Part shown: positions 17,605 to 31,396 of the stretch, in pieces
Layout: every line of letters starts with the position of its first letter
Position numbering within the stretch: the first letter of the stretch is position 1
From: Sphingomonas sp. Y38-1Y
GTDB taxonomy: Bacteria > Pseudomonadota > Alphaproteobacteria > Sphingomonadales > Sphingomonadaceae
Direction of reading: 5' to 3'
Length of the DNA: 64,000 nt
Assembly: GCF_032391395.1 (NCBI RefSeq)
Contig: NZ_CP135916.1
Coordinates: 2,170,001 to 2,234,000, forward strand
Made by a program: the position numbers and the translations under genes
Notes under the pieces: model-generated
What the model was told of the DNA's origin: nothing
Databases searched by the model: none
What the model saw: the letters and a program-made list of their open reading frames with translations, nothing else

Positions 17605-18660
17605 ATGAGCAAGCTTCTGAGCGTCGGCGAGCATGCGCCCTGGGTCGCCTATGTCCCGCTGGGCGGCGGCGATCCGTTCAACATATCGCGCCTGGGCGGG
17701 AAGCCGCTTTTGGTGGCATTGCTCGGCTCGCTTCGCCATCCGGTGATTGCGACGGTGAGCGATGCGCTGAACGAGGCTGCGGTCGCTGGCGCCAACATCC
17801 TGGTCGTGACCAGCGACCCGGCCGATCGCGAGGCACCGCCCGCGATGCGCGACGGCGTCACCCACGCCTTTGACGCCAACACGGAGATCGCCGCCACGTT
17901 CGGCGCTTGCCCGCCTGAGGGCGGCATGGCGGCCTATCGCCCGCAATTGATCGTCCTGGACCGCCGGCTTCAGGTCGCAGCGGTGCTGCCGCCGGCCGAG
18001 GTCGCGCGAGCCCGCGCGCTGCTCGCGACGCTCGCCGACGATGCGGTCAACATCCCCGCCCCCGTCCTGGCAATGCCCCGGCTGTTCGAGCCCGAATTCT
18101 GCCGCTCGCTGATCGACCTCTACGAAGGCGGGGACAGCGAGGAATCGGGCTTCATGCGTGAGCGGAGCGGCAGGACCACGCTCGTCCACGACGCCGACTT
18201 CAAGCGGCGGCGCGATCACATCATCACCGATCCGGCGGCCCAGGCGGCGATCCGTGCGCGAATCAAGGACCGCCTGCTCCCGGCGATCCGGCGCGCCTTC
18301 CAGTATGAGGCGACACGGATCGAGCGCTATCTGGTCGCGGCCTATGATGCCGAGAGCGGCGGACATTTTCGCGCGCACCGCGACAACACGACGCGCGGGA
18401 CGATGCACCGGCGCTTCGCCGTCACGATCAACCTCAACGCCGATTACGACGGCGGCGACCTGCGCTTTCCCGAGTTCGGATCGCGCACCTATCGCGCCGA
18501 GCCGGGCGGCGCGGTCGTCTTCTCCTGTTCGCTGCTGCATGAGGCGACGCCGGTGACACGCGGCCGGCGCTATGCCTGCCTGCCGTTCCTCTACGACGAC
18601 GCCGCCGCAAAGGTCCGCGAGGCCAATGTCGCCAACATCGACTTCGGCACCGCCGCCTAG
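17605..18660 (+). CDS. Peroxiredoxin-like domain fused to 2OG-Fe(II) oxygenase
   Basis: The 351-residue protein has two parts. Residues 5-135 resemble the AhpC/TSA thioredoxin fold, but no Cys occupies the peroxidatic position; the only nearby Cys is in FGACPP. Residues 150-345 are a prolyl-4-hydroxylase-like dioxygenase with the iron ligands His258 and Asp260 (AHRDN), His312 (LLHEA) and a basic residue in VTRGRRY for 2-oxoglutarate. The target is unknown; hydroxylation of a protein side chain is inferred from the family. The ATG at 17605 was chosen because upstream codons carry no homology. The stop overlaps that of the convergent DUF962 gene. Confidence 0.85.
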   Translation: MSKLLSVGEHAPWVAYVPLGGGDPFNISRLGGKPLLVALLGSLRHPVIATVSDALNEAAVAGANILVVTSDPADREAPPAMRDGVTHAFDANTEIAATFGACPPEGGMAAYRPQLIVLDRRLQVAAVLPPAEVARARALLATLADDAVNIPAPVLAMPRLFEPEFCRSLIDLYEGGDSEESGFMRERSGRTTLVHDADFKRRRDHIITDPAAQAAIRARIKDRLLPAIRRAFQYEATRIERYLVAAYDAESGGHFRAHRDNTTRGTMHRRFAVTINLNADYDGGDLRFPEFGSRTYRAEPGGAVVFSCSLLHEATPVTRGRRYACLPFLYDDAAAKVREANVANIDFGTAA

Positions 18661-18989
18661 GCGCGCGGATCGATTCCTGCGGCGCCGAGGTGCCGATCGA
18701 GGCGGCCGGTCAGCCACAGGAAGAACATGCGATAGTCGCTGACCAACGACCAGAGCGGGTGGGTGAAGGTCGCGGGCCGGTTCCGCTCGACCCGGAAATG
18801 CGCAAACCAGGCAAAGCCATAACCCGCCAGCGGAACCGCCAGCCACGACCAGCCGCCGACCGCAACCGCGATACCGGCAAAGACGAAGGTCAGCGCGGTC
18901 CCCGCATAATGCAGCCGCCGCGTCCGCGCCTTCGCATGTTCGCGAAGGTAGAAGGGCCAGAACTCGGCATAGGTGGCGATGCGCGGCAT
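18657..18989 (-). CDS. DUF962 / Mpo1-like membrane protein
   Basis: The 110 residues contain two or three hydrophobic helices and the family's His-rich pattern: EHAKARTRRLHYAG near the N-terminus and WFAHFRVERNRPATF in the middle. The yeast homologue Mpo1 is an iron-dependent dioxygenase of fatty acids; that role for this bacterial protein is inference only. It is convergent with the 2OG oxygenase gene, the two stops sharing CTAG. Confidence 0.88.
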   Translation of the reverse strand: MPRIATYAEFWPFYLREHAKARTRRLHYAGTALTFVFAGIAVAVGGWSWLAVPLAGYGFAWFAHFRVERNRPATFTHPLWSLVSDYRMFFLWLTGRLDRHLGAAGIDPRA

Positions 18990-19019
18990 GGCTGGAGGTT
19001 ACGCCTCCTCCTCCAATCC

Positions 19020-19144
19020 GTCACCCCGGACTTGTTCCGGGGTCCACCGAGCCATTCGCCTAAGCGGTCGTGGTCAAAACACCGTGCGAGCCACAGACCT
19101 TCGCCACCGCGGCCAAGTGGACCCCGGAACAAGTCCGGGGTGAC
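19020..19144. repeat. Paired REP-like inverted repeat, copy 1
   Basis: Two perfectly complementary 28-bp arms (19020-19047 and 19117-19144), each itself containing the palindrome CCCCGGACTTGTTCCGGGG, flank a 69-bp spacer. The right arm ends 11 bases after the mutL stop codon. The same core recurs at 54802 and 58174 with TTGATCC instead of TTGTTCC. Confidence 0.92.
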
Positions 19145-19155
19145 GAGACCCCCTT

Positions 19156-20937
19156 CTAGCGTCGCCCGAACAGCTTTTCGATGTCGCCGTGCGCCAGCTT
19201 CACCCAGGTCGGGCGGCCATGATTGCACTGGCCCGAGTGCGGCGTAACCTCCATCTCGCGGAGCAGCGCGTTCATCTCAACGACCGACAGCACCCGGCCC
19301 GCCCGGACCGATCCATGGCACGCCATCGTCGCCGCGACATGGTCGAGCCGCTCCCTCAGCGACAGCGCCTGATCGTGCGCGGCGATCTCGTCCGCCAGGT
19401 CGCGGATCAAGCCGGTGACGTCGCTCTGGCCGAGCAGCGCCGGCACCGCGCGGACGAGCACCGCCTGAGCGCCGAACCGCTCGACCTCCAGCCCCATCTC
19501 GGCGAGTTCGGCGGCGCGCTCCTCGATCCGGTCGCAAGCGGGCTCGTCCATCTCGACCACTTCGGGGAGCAGCAGTGCCTGGCGCGGCGCCCCGCCGGCG
19601 GCGAGCGCGCGGCGCAGGCGTTCGAGGACGAGCCGCTCGTGCGCGGCATGCTGGTCGACGATGACGAGGCCGTCCTCGGCCTCCGCGACGATATAGGTTC
19701 GTGCCACCTGCCCCCGCGCCACCCCCAGCGGATGAGCGGTGGTGGCCGGCACGGGCTCCGCCGCCATCTCGGCCCGCGCCGCGGGCGGCGGGGTGAGGAA
19801 GGTCGGGCGCGCATCTCGGACGAGCAGATCCGTACCCGGCGCCGGGCCCCAGGCGAACGCCTCCGGCGCCGGACCGGCGGCGACCGGCTCCGCCACCCAG
19901 TTCGCCATCGCGCCCGCATCGGCCGCCTGAACAACGCGGTGCCCGGCTTCGTCGAGCGCACGGCGAAGGCCGCTGACGATCAGCCCGCGGACCAGCGCGG
20001 GGTCGCGGAACCGCACCTCGGTCTTGGCCGGATGGACGTTCACGTCGACGCTGTCGGCGGGCACCTCAAGAAACAGCGCGACCACCGCATGGCGATCCCG
20101 CGCGAGCATCTCGGCATAGGCGCCGCGCACCGCGCCGACGAGCAGCTTGTCGCGCACCGGCCGGCCGTTGACGAACAGATACTGGTGATCGGCGATGCCG
20201 CGGTTGAACGTCGGCAACCCGGCGACCCCGCCCAGCACATGCCCCGCCCGCTCCAGATCGACCGCCACCGAATTATCGGCTAGCGCACGGTCGGTCAGCG
20301 CGGCGACACGATCGGGCCGCGTCTCGTCCGGCGCGACCGACAACACGCGGCGGCCGTCATGCTCGACCGAAAAGCCGATCTCCGGCCGCGCCATCGCCAG
20401 CCGGCGAACGACGTCAAGGCAGGCGGCATATTCTGCGCGCGGGCTGCGCAGGAACTTGCGGCGCGCGGGGATGCGCTCGAACAACGCCTCGACCCGGACT
20501 CGCGTGCCGGGCGGCAGTGCGGCGGGCCCTTCCTCGACCAACTCGCCATTGTCGACGATCCGGCGCCAGCCATCGCCGCCCCGCTCGCGGCTTTCGAGCG
20601 TCAGGCGCGCGACGCTGGCGATCGAGGGCAACGCTTCGCCGCGAAAACCGAGCGTTGCGACGCCTTCGATCGCGCCCGCTTCCCACATCGATTCGGGCAA
20701 TTTGGAGGTCGCGTGGCGCTCCAGCGCCATTGCCATGGCATCGGGCGCCATCCCGCAGCCGTCGTCCACGACCTCGATCCCGTCGATCCCACCCGCGGAT
20801 AGCCGCACTGCGATGCGGCAAGCCCCTGCATCGACGGCGTTTTCCACCAGTTCCTTGAGCGCGGAGGCAGGCCGCTCGACCACTTCGCCGGCGGCGATGC
20901 GGTTGACGAGGTTGGGCGGCAGGCGGCGTATTGACAT
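19156..20937 (-). CDS. mutL: DNA mismatch repair protein MutL
   Basis: ATPase that links mismatch recognition to strand removal. The 593 residues start with the GHKL ATPase domain (AAGEVVERPASALKELVENAVDAGA, DDGCGM, GFRGEAL), then the transducer domain, a low-complexity linker at about 350-410 and a C-terminal dimerisation domain. That last domain contains DQHAAHERLVLE, which fits the metal-binding endonuclease motif DQHA-x2-E-x4-E, and CNHGRPT near the end. It is therefore predicted to nick DNA itself. The ATG at 20937 was preferred over 21042. Confidence 0.96.
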   Translation of the reverse strand: MSIRRLPPNLVNRIAAGEVVERPASALKELVENAVDAGACRIAVRLSAGGIDGIEVVDDGCGMAPDAMAMALERHATSKLPESMWEAGAIEGVATLGFRGEALPSIASVARLTLESRERGGDGWRRIVDNGELVEEGPAALPPGTRVRVEALFERIPARRKFLRSPRAEYAACLDVVRRLAMARPEIGFSVEHDGRRVLSVAPDETRPDRVAALTDRALADNSVAVDLERAGHVLGGVAGLPTFNRGIADHQYLFVNGRPVRDKLLVGAVRGAYAEMLARDRHAVVALFLEVPADSVDVNVHPAKTEVRFRDPALVRGLIVSGLRRALDEAGHRVVQAADAGAMANWVAEPVAAGPAPEAFAWGPAPGTDLLVRDARPTFLTPPPAARAEMAAEPVPATTAHPLGVARGQVARTYIVAEAEDGLVIVDQHAAHERLVLERLRRALAAGGAPRQALLLPEVVEMDEPACDRIEERAAELAEMGLEVERFGAQAVLVRAVPALLGQSDVTGLIRDLADEIAAHDQALSLRERLDHVAATMACHGSVRAGRVLSVVEMNALLREMEVTPHSGQCNHGRPTWVKLAHGDIEKLFGRR

Positions 20938-21032
20938 GGGACAGCCTCTAGCCCAAGCGGCGGCATCCCGCGACCCGCAACCGCCACCCTTCATCCGGCG
21001 CCGGACTTCCGGCAGGCGGCGGGTCCGGCTAG

Positions 21033-22127
<1,095 letters not shown>

Positions 22128-22150
22128 ACTCGATAAGGGAGGGCGCGCCG

Positions 22151-23038
22151 ATGGCGCCGCCACGCAAGCCGCGGCCAGGATTTTCGCGCCGGGCGCAATT
22201 CGGCCTGTTCCTCGGCTATGTCGCCGCGGCGCTGGGCGCGATGGTCGGCGCGATCCTGCTGGTGCTCTCCTTCTTCAACCCGCCCGCCTATGTCGCGGCG
22301 CGCGGCATCCTGAGGGAAGCGACGACGCCGGTATCGTCGGGGCTCGACTGGATGCGCCGCCAGGTCGCCGATATCCCGCCGGGAGTCGGCGGCTATTTTG
22401 GCGTGATGGGCGAGAACCGCCGGCTCAAGGGCGAGCGTGAAGCGGAGAAGAAGCTGGTCGAGCGCGCCCGCTCGCTGGTGATCGAGAATATCCGCCTGCG
22501 TCGCCTGCTCCAGCTCCGCGACCGTGAGGGGCAGACGATCGCCACCGCCCGCCTCGTCAACGCCAGCGGGTCGAGCACGCGCCGCTTCGCGACCCTCAAC
22601 GCCGGACTTTGGCAGGGCGTGCGCGCCGGCTATCCGGTGCGCGGGCCAGAAGGGCTGGTCGGCCGCGTGCTGGAGGTGAGCCCCAACACCGCACGCGTGC
22701 TGCTGGCGGTCGATCCCGAGAGCATCATTCCCGTGCGCCGCGTGCGCGATGGCATGCCCGCGATCGCGACGGGGCGCGGCGACGGACTGATCGATGTCCG
22801 CGTCGCGGGGATCGCCAACATGCCCTATCGCGCCGGCGACGTCTTCGTGACGTCGGGCGCGGGCGGCATCTATCCGCCGGGCATCCCGGTCGCCCGCGTC
22901 CTCAAGAACGCGCGGGACACCGCCGAGGCCCGCCCGCTTGCCAACCCCGACATGCTCGACTTCGCGCAGGTCCAGCGCCCCTATCTCCTTCCCCCTGCCC
23001 AGCCCGCGCCGCCCCCCGGTGCCGAGGCGAAGAAGTGA
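22151..23038 (+). CDS. mreC: Rod shape-determining protein MreC
   Basis: Bitopic inner-membrane protein connecting MreB to periplasmic wall enzymes. The 295 residues have one transmembrane helix (about 23-45), a coiled-coil stretch around residues 95-125 rich in Glu, Lys and Arg, and beta-rich domains with GLVGRVLEVSPNTARVLL. The C-terminal tail is Pro-rich. The stop overlaps the GTG start of mreD. Confidence 0.95.
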   Translation: MAPPRKPRPGFSRRAQFGLFLGYVAAALGAMVGAILLVLSFFNPPAYVAARGILREATTPVSSGLDWMRRQVADIPPGVGGYFGVMGENRRLKGEREAEKKLVERARSLVIENIRLRRLLQLRDREGQTIATARLVNASGSSTRRFATLNAGLWQGVRAGYPVRGPEGLVGRVLEVSPNTARVLLAVDPESIIPVRRVRDGMPAIATGRGDGLIDVRVAGIANMPYRAGDVFVTSGAGGIYPPGIPVARVLKNARDTAEARPLANPDMLDFAQVQRPYLLPPAQPAPPPGAEAKK

Positions 23039-23544
23039 ACGAACCGCTCCGCTCCGCCTTTGCAGAGCCGGAGCCGCCGCTCCGGTCGCGGCGGCTGGCG
23101 CCGCTGACGGTGATGATCGGATCGCTTGCGACCTTGGTGCCGGTGGTCTCGACGGTGCCCTGGTTGCCGCCGCTCGGCCTCATCCTACTGGCCGGCTGGC
23201 GGCTGCTCCGGTCGGATGTGCTGCGCGTCTGGGCGGCGGCGCCGCTCGGGCTGTTCGACGATCTGGTCAGCGGCCAGCCGCTCGGCAGTTCGATGCTCCT
23301 ATGGGGGATGTCGTTTATTGCCTTGGATATGCTAGATATGCGTCTCGTGTGGCGTGATTTCTGGCAGGACTGGCTGTTGGCGAGCGGGACGATCGCATTC
23401 TGCCTCATCGGCGGCCGGCTCATTGCCGCGCCGCTGGGGGCGCATGTCGACACCGCGCTGGCGCTTCAGATTGCGCTATCCGCCGCGCTCTATCCGGTGA
23501 TTGCACGCATGTGCTTCGCGCTCGACGCCAAGGGTCGGCCATGA
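23035..23544 (+). CDS. mreD: Rod shape-determining protein MreD
   Basis: The 169-residue integral membrane protein has about five hydrophobic helices after a short charged N-terminus. Sequence identity is weak, as usual for MreD, so the call rests on size, topology and position between mreC and mrdA. GTG at 23035 overlaps the mreC stop, and its own stop overlaps the mrdA ATG (ATGA). Confidence 0.88.
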   Translation: MNEPLRSAFAEPEPPLRSRRLAPLTVMIGSLATLVPVVSTVPWLPPLGLILLAGWRLLRSDVLRVWAAAPLGLFDDLVSGQPLGSSMLLWGMSFIALDMLDMRLVWRDFWQDWLLASGTIAFCLIGGRLIAAPLGAHVDTALALQIALSAALYPVIARMCFALDAKGRP

Positions 23545-25496
23545 GCGGCCCGATCCGTCAGGTGACCGAAGCGGCACAGGCGTTCAGCTTCTCGCGGCGG
23601 GCGATGACGCTCGGCATCGCGCAGATGGGCGTCGGCGCAATGCTGGCGGGTCGGATGGCGTGGCTGGCCGTCGCGGAGAACGAGCGGTACCAGCTGCTTG
23701 CCGAGAGCAATCGTGTCAACCTGACACTGATCCCGCCGCGTCGCGGCTGGATCGTCGATCGCGCAGGCCATGCGATCGCCAACAACCGCACTGATTTCCG
23801 AATCGACCTCATCCCCGAACGCGTCGAGGATGCGGTGCGCGTGCTTACCGACCTCGCCCGCCTGTTGAAGCTCGACCCCACCGAAGTCGATCGCATCGCC
23901 AAGGAATTGAGCACCGCGCGTGGGCTCCAGCCGGTGCCGGTGGCGGAGAATCTCGACTGGGAACGCTATGCCGCGGTCGTGGTGCGCCAGCCCGAGCTGC
24001 CCGGCGTCGCGCCGACACAGGGCTATGCGCGCAACTATCCGGCGGGCGCCGCAGTCGCGCATCTGGTCGGCTATGTCGGCGCCGCCAATGCCGAGCAGTA
24101 CAAGGAGACCCGCGACCCACTCTATCTCGCTCCGGGTTTTAAGCTCGGCAAAGATGGGCTTGAGAAATCGCTGGAAAAGGATCTCCGCGGTATTCCCGGC
24201 GCTCGCCGCGTCGAGGTGACCGCGCGCGGTCGTCCCGTCCGTGATCTCGAGACACGGCGCGACGTGCCCGGCCGCACCGTCAAGCTGACGATCGACGCCG
24301 GGCTCCAGGAATATGCCGCGCGGCGGCTGGGCAACGAGAGCGGCTCGGCGGTCGTCATCGACGTGCGCACCGGCGGCATCCTGGCGATGGCGTCGATGCC
24401 GGCCTATGATCCCAACAGCTTCTCCGACGGGATCAGCCGGCTCGAATGGGGGATGCTGAGCGGCGACGACCATCTGCCGCTGATGAACAAGGTGCTGCAG
24501 GGCCTCTACCCGCCGGGATCGACCTTCAAGCCGGCGACGGCGCTGGCGGCGCTGCGTTCGGGCATCGACCCCAACCGCACCGTCTTCTGCGGCGGCGGCT
24601 ATCAGCTTGGCAACCGCTTTTTCCGCTGCCTTGGACGGCATGGCTCGGTCAATCTGCACCGCGCGATCGCAAAGAGCTGCAACACCTATTTTTACACGAT
24701 GGGTCGCGATGTCGGGATGGACGCGGTCGCCGCCGCCGCGCGTGAGCTGGGGCTCGGTGCCGAATACGACCTGCCCTTCCCATCGCAGCGTTACGGCACT
24801 ATCCCCGATCCGGCGTGGAAGCTGCGCAAGTACGATCAGAAATGGACGCCGTCCGACACGCTCAACGCCTCAATCGGACAAGGCTACATCCTCGCCAGCC
24901 CGCTTCAGCTCGCGGTCCAGGCGTCGCGGATCGCATCCGGTCGCGCGCTCGTCCCGCGTATCCTCGCCGACGCGCCGATCGTCGCGCCCATGCTCGACGT
25001 CCCGCCCGAGCGCATGGACCTGATCCGGTCGGGGATGGACGAGGTCGTCAACGGCGCCGGTACCGCGGTGCGCAGCCGCCTGCAGGTCGAGGGCATTCGC
25101 ATGGGCGGCAAGACCGGCACCGCGCAGGTCCGCCGCATCGCCGGCGGCGCGCGCGGTGGCCTCAACGTGCCCTGGAAGTATCGCGACCACGGCCTGTTCA
25201 TCGGTTTCGCACCGGTGGAGGCACCGCTCTACGCCGTCGCCGTCGTGATCGAGCACGGCATGTCGGGCTCCGGCGCCGCGGCGCCGGTCGCGCGCGACCT
25301 GCTCACCTATCTGTTCGACCGTCCCCGCGCGATCGAGACGCTCGACGCGTTCGAGAAGCAGTGGGGCGGCGACCTCAACGCGCGCATGGCGGCCAAGGCG
25401 GAGGCGTATCGCCTCGTCCGGCAGGCGCCCATCCCGATCCCCACCCCCTCGCCACATCCTGAGGCGTCACCTCCAGCCCCGCCGCCCCGCCCATGA
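23541..25496 (+). CDS. mrdA: Penicillin-binding protein 2
   Basis: Peptidoglycan DD-transpeptidase of the elongasome. The 651 residues have one N-terminal membrane anchor, a dimerisation domain (PPRRGWIVDRAGHAIANN), and a transpeptidase domain with the SxxK motif in PGSTFKPATAL, the SxN motif in KSCNTYF and the KTG motif in GGKTGTAQV. The C-terminal tail is Pro-rich. It overlaps mreD at the start and rodA at the end, which indicates coupled translation. Confidence 0.97.
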   Translation: MSGPIRQVTEAAQAFSFSRRAMTLGIAQMGVGAMLAGRMAWLAVAENERYQLLAESNRVNLTLIPPRRGWIVDRAGHAIANNRTDFRIDLIPERVEDAVRVLTDLARLLKLDPTEVDRIAKELSTARGLQPVPVAENLDWERYAAVVVRQPELPGVAPTQGYARNYPAGAAVAHLVGYVGAANAEQYKETRDPLYLAPGFKLGKDGLEKSLEKDLRGIPGARRVEVTARGRPVRDLETRRDVPGRTVKLTIDAGLQEYAARRLGNESGSAVVIDVRTGGILAMASMPAYDPNSFSDGISRLEWGMLSGDDHLPLMNKVLQGLYPPGSTFKPATALAALRSGIDPNRTVFCGGGYQLGNRFFRCLGRHGSVNLHRAIAKSCNTYFYTMGRDVGMDAVAAAARELGLGAEYDLPFPSQRYGTIPDPAWKLRKYDQKWTPSDTLNASIGQGYILASPLQLAVQASRIASGRALVPRILADAPIVAPMLDVPPERMDLIRSGMDEVVNGAGTAVRSRLQVEGIRMGGKTGTAQVRRIAGGARGGLNVPWKYRDHGLFIGFAPVEAPLYAVAVVIEHGMSGSGAAAPVARDLLTYLFDRPRAIETLDAFEKQWGGDLNARMAAKAEAYRLVRQAPIPIPTPSPHPEASPPAPPPRP

Positions 25497-26617
25497 AGCT
25501 GTCCGAACTCATCCCGGCGCCGATCGCGCAACTGCCCTGGCATGTACTCCTGCTGATCCTGGCGATCGGCGGGTTCGGCACGGTCGTGCTGTTCTCCGCC
25601 GCGGGGGGCAGCTTCCTGCCCTGGGCCTGGTCGCAGGGATTGCGGCTGTCGGTCTGTCTCGGCCTCGCGATCGTCCTGTCCTGGGTGCCTGCGCGCGCCT
25701 GGGAAGCGATCGCGCTGCCGGGTTATGGGATCACGCTCGTCGCGCTCGTCGCTGTCGAGCTGCTCGGCGCGGTCAAGGGGGGCAGCCAGCGCTGGCTGGA
25801 CCTCGGCTTCATCCGGCTCCAGCCTTCCGAGTTCATGAAACTGTTCATGGTCCTCGCCGCCGCCCGCTTCTACGCGATCCTCCCGGCGGCGGAGGTGCGG
25901 CGGTTCAGCGGCATCTGGCCAGCGGCCGGGCTGATCGCGATGCCCGCGGCGCTGGTGATGCTCCAGCCCGATCTCGGCACCGCGCTGATGATCACCGGTG
26001 GCGGGCTGGTCATCATGTTCCTAGCGGGCGTGCCGCTGCGGCTGTTCATCGGCGGCGCACTGGCGCTCGCACTCTTCATCCCGATCGCCGTCAACTATGT
26101 GCTCCACGATTATCAGCGCAATCGCGTGCTGATCTTCATGAACCCTGAGGCCGATCCGCTCGGCACCGGCTATCACATCAGCCAATCGAAGATCGCGATC
26201 GGATCCGGCGGGCTGTTCGGCAAGGGCTTCCTCCAGGGGACGCAGAGCCACCTCGACTATCTGCCCGAGGGTCACACCGACTTCGTTTTTGCGACGATGG
26301 CGGAGGAATGGGGTCTGGTCGGCGGCGTGCTGCTGATCCTGGCCTTCATGCTGCTGATCCGCTGGGGGATGAACGTCGCGGGCCGATCGCCCAATCGTTT
26401 CGGACGGTTGGCGGCGGCGGGGCTGGCGACGACGATCTTCTATTATGTCGCGATCAACCTGATGATGGTGATGGGCCTGGCGCCGGTCGTGGGCATCCCG
26501 CTTCCGCTGGTCAGCTTCGGCGGATCGGCACAGATGACGGTGCTGATCTGCGTCGGCATCCTCATGTCGCTCAATCGCGCCGGACAGCCCAAGTCGGGCT
26601 TTCCCCGGATGTTTTGA
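25493..26617 (+). CDS. rodA: Rod shape-determining protein RodA
   Basis: SEDS-family peptidoglycan glycosyltransferase that partners with PBP2. The 374 residues contain about ten hydrophobic helices, the QPDLGTALM motif in the middle and the C-terminal GIPLPLVSFGGSAQM motif. The ATG overlaps the mrdA stop. It closes the mre operon; no clear terminator follows before the tRNA gene. Confidence 0.97.
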   Translation: MKLSELIPAPIAQLPWHVLLLILAIGGFGTVVLFSAAGGSFLPWAWSQGLRLSVCLGLAIVLSWVPARAWEAIALPGYGITLVALVAVELLGAVKGGSQRWLDLGFIRLQPSEFMKLFMVLAAARFYAILPAAEVRRFSGIWPAAGLIAMPAALVMLQPDLGTALMITGGGLVIMFLAGVPLRLFIGGALALALFIPIAVNYVLHDYQRNRVLIFMNPEADPLGTGYHISQSKIAIGSGGLFGKGFLQGTQSHLDYLPEGHTDFVFATMAEEWGLVGGVLLILAFMLLIRWGMNVAGRSPNRFGRLAAAGLATTIFYYVAINLMMVMGLAPVVGIPLPLVSFGGSAQMTVLICVGILMSLNRAGQPKSGFPRMF

Positions 26618-26681
26618 CGCAATGCGAAAAAAGGGGTTGTCGGGTCGAGGGGGCGATGCTAGTGGCGCGCCTCCCGACGCG

Positions 26682-26707
26682 GGAACGGCCTTTCTGAACG
26701 GCTCGTT
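26682..26707 (+). promoter_or_regulatory. Possible sigma-EcfG promoter upstream of tRNA-Lys
   Basis: GGAAC (26682-26686) and CGTT (26704-26707) are separated by 17 bases, matching the alphaproteobacterial general-stress consensus. The -10 element lies 13 bases before the tRNA. A stress promoter for a tRNA would be unexpected and chance cannot be excluded. Confidence 0.3.
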
Positions 26708-26719
26708 CCTCTCCGGAAT

Positions 26720-26795
<76 letters not shown>

Positions 26796-26896
26796 TTCCT
26801 CCCTTTCATTTGCTGCAGAGCAGCACGCGTGCCGAGTTGAGGCATCGAAGGGTTGAAGCACGGGAAACTTGATCTGCCGTGGTGGTTTTATTGCTC

Positions 26897-27016
26897 ATGC
26901 CGAGCGAAATCGAGATTCAGCGTATCCAGCGTGAGACCGGTATGGACCGGATGCAGGCCATCTATCACCTTCAGGCACGCCACTTTCTGCTGCGCCGCAC
27001 AAACCGCTTTCGGTAA
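26897..27016 (+). CDS. Small charged helical protein (39 residues)
   Basis: An ATG at 26897 opens 39 codons for a highly charged, amphipathic sequence starting MPSEIEIQRIQRETG and ending in a basic RRTNRFR tail. The codon composition looks like a real gene and the pattern resembles small uncharacterised sphingomonad proteins I have seen, but I cannot name a family. It stands alone between tRNA-Lys and the signalling operon, with no strong ribosome binding site. Confidence 0.45.
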   Translation: MPSEIEIQRIQRETGMDRMQAIYHLQARHFLLRRTNRFR

Positions 27017-27137
27017 GGCCGACGCCCGACTGACACTTCAGCAAGGACGGTTTTCGGACGATTGAGGCTTGCGCCTCATGGCCATGCGTGGAAGCGGTCG
27101 CTGCGACTTGTTCGTGGCAAAAGGATCGCCGGAAACG

Positions 27138-30547
<3,410 letters not shown>

Positions 30548-30563
<16 letters not shown>

Positions 30564-31396
30564 CCCCGCCCGCGACCGAGGCGGTCGAGGATATCGAGAT
30601 CCACCTGCTGCTGGAGGCGCTCTATCGGCGCTACCATTATGATTTCCGCCACTACGCCCGCGCGTCGATCAAGCGGCGCCTGCGGCAGGCGCGGGCGCAG
30701 CTCGGCTTCACGAGCTTTTCGGCGATGCAGGACACGCTCCTCCACGGCGATGCGCTGGTCGGGCAGCTGCTCGACTATCTGACCGTGCAGGTCAGCGAGC
30801 TGTTTCGCGATCCGGGCTATTTCCGCGCGATCCGCGAAAAAGTTGTGCCGCACCTGCGCACCTATCCCTCGCTCAAGATCTGGATCGCCGGGTGCAGCCA
30901 GGGCGAGGAGCTCTACTCCTTTGCGATCCTGCTTCACGAGGAGGGGCTGCTCGACCGCACGCTCCTCTACGCGACCGACATCAATCCCGCGGCGCTGGAG
31001 GCGGCGCAGGCGGGCGTCTATCCGCTCGACCGGATCGCGGCGTTCACGCAGAACCATCAGCAGGCGGGCGGCCGCACCTCGCTCTCCGACTATTACACCA
31101 CCGCCTATGGTCGAGCGGTGTTCGACAAGAAGCTGCGCGCGCAGGTCGTGTTCTCCGACCACAGCCTCGTCACCGACGCCGTCTTCGCCGAATGCCAGTT
31201 CGTGTCCTGCCGCAATGTCATGATCTATTTCGATCGCCCGCTTCAGGACCGCGCGGTCGGGCTGTTCAAGGATTCGCTCAGCCGGCGCGGGTTCCTGGGG
31301 CTGGGGTCGAAGGAAACGCTGCGCTTCTCCGCCCATGCCGACGCGTTCAGCGAGTTCGTGCGGGAGGAAAAGATCTACCAGCGGGCCGAACGATGA
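30548..31396 (+). CDS. CheR-type protein-glutamate methyltransferase
   Basis: SAM-dependent methyltransferase of 282 residues: the N-terminal helical domain holds YDFRHYARASIKRRL, the SAM-binding motif is IWIAGCSQGEELYSFAI, ATDINPAAL binds the adenosine, and VSCRNVMIYF is the conserved motif near the end. It looks complete and active. No chemoreceptor is encoded nearby, so the substrate is probably a kinase or another helical protein. Its ATG lies inside the end of the upstream kinase gene and its stop overlaps the CheB start. Confidence 0.92.

Noticed and set aside
26853..27065. A 70-codon frame after tRNA-Lys
   Set aside because: Its sequence is Cys/Trp/Arg-rich without pattern, and it overlaps the more protein-like 39-codon frame at 26897.
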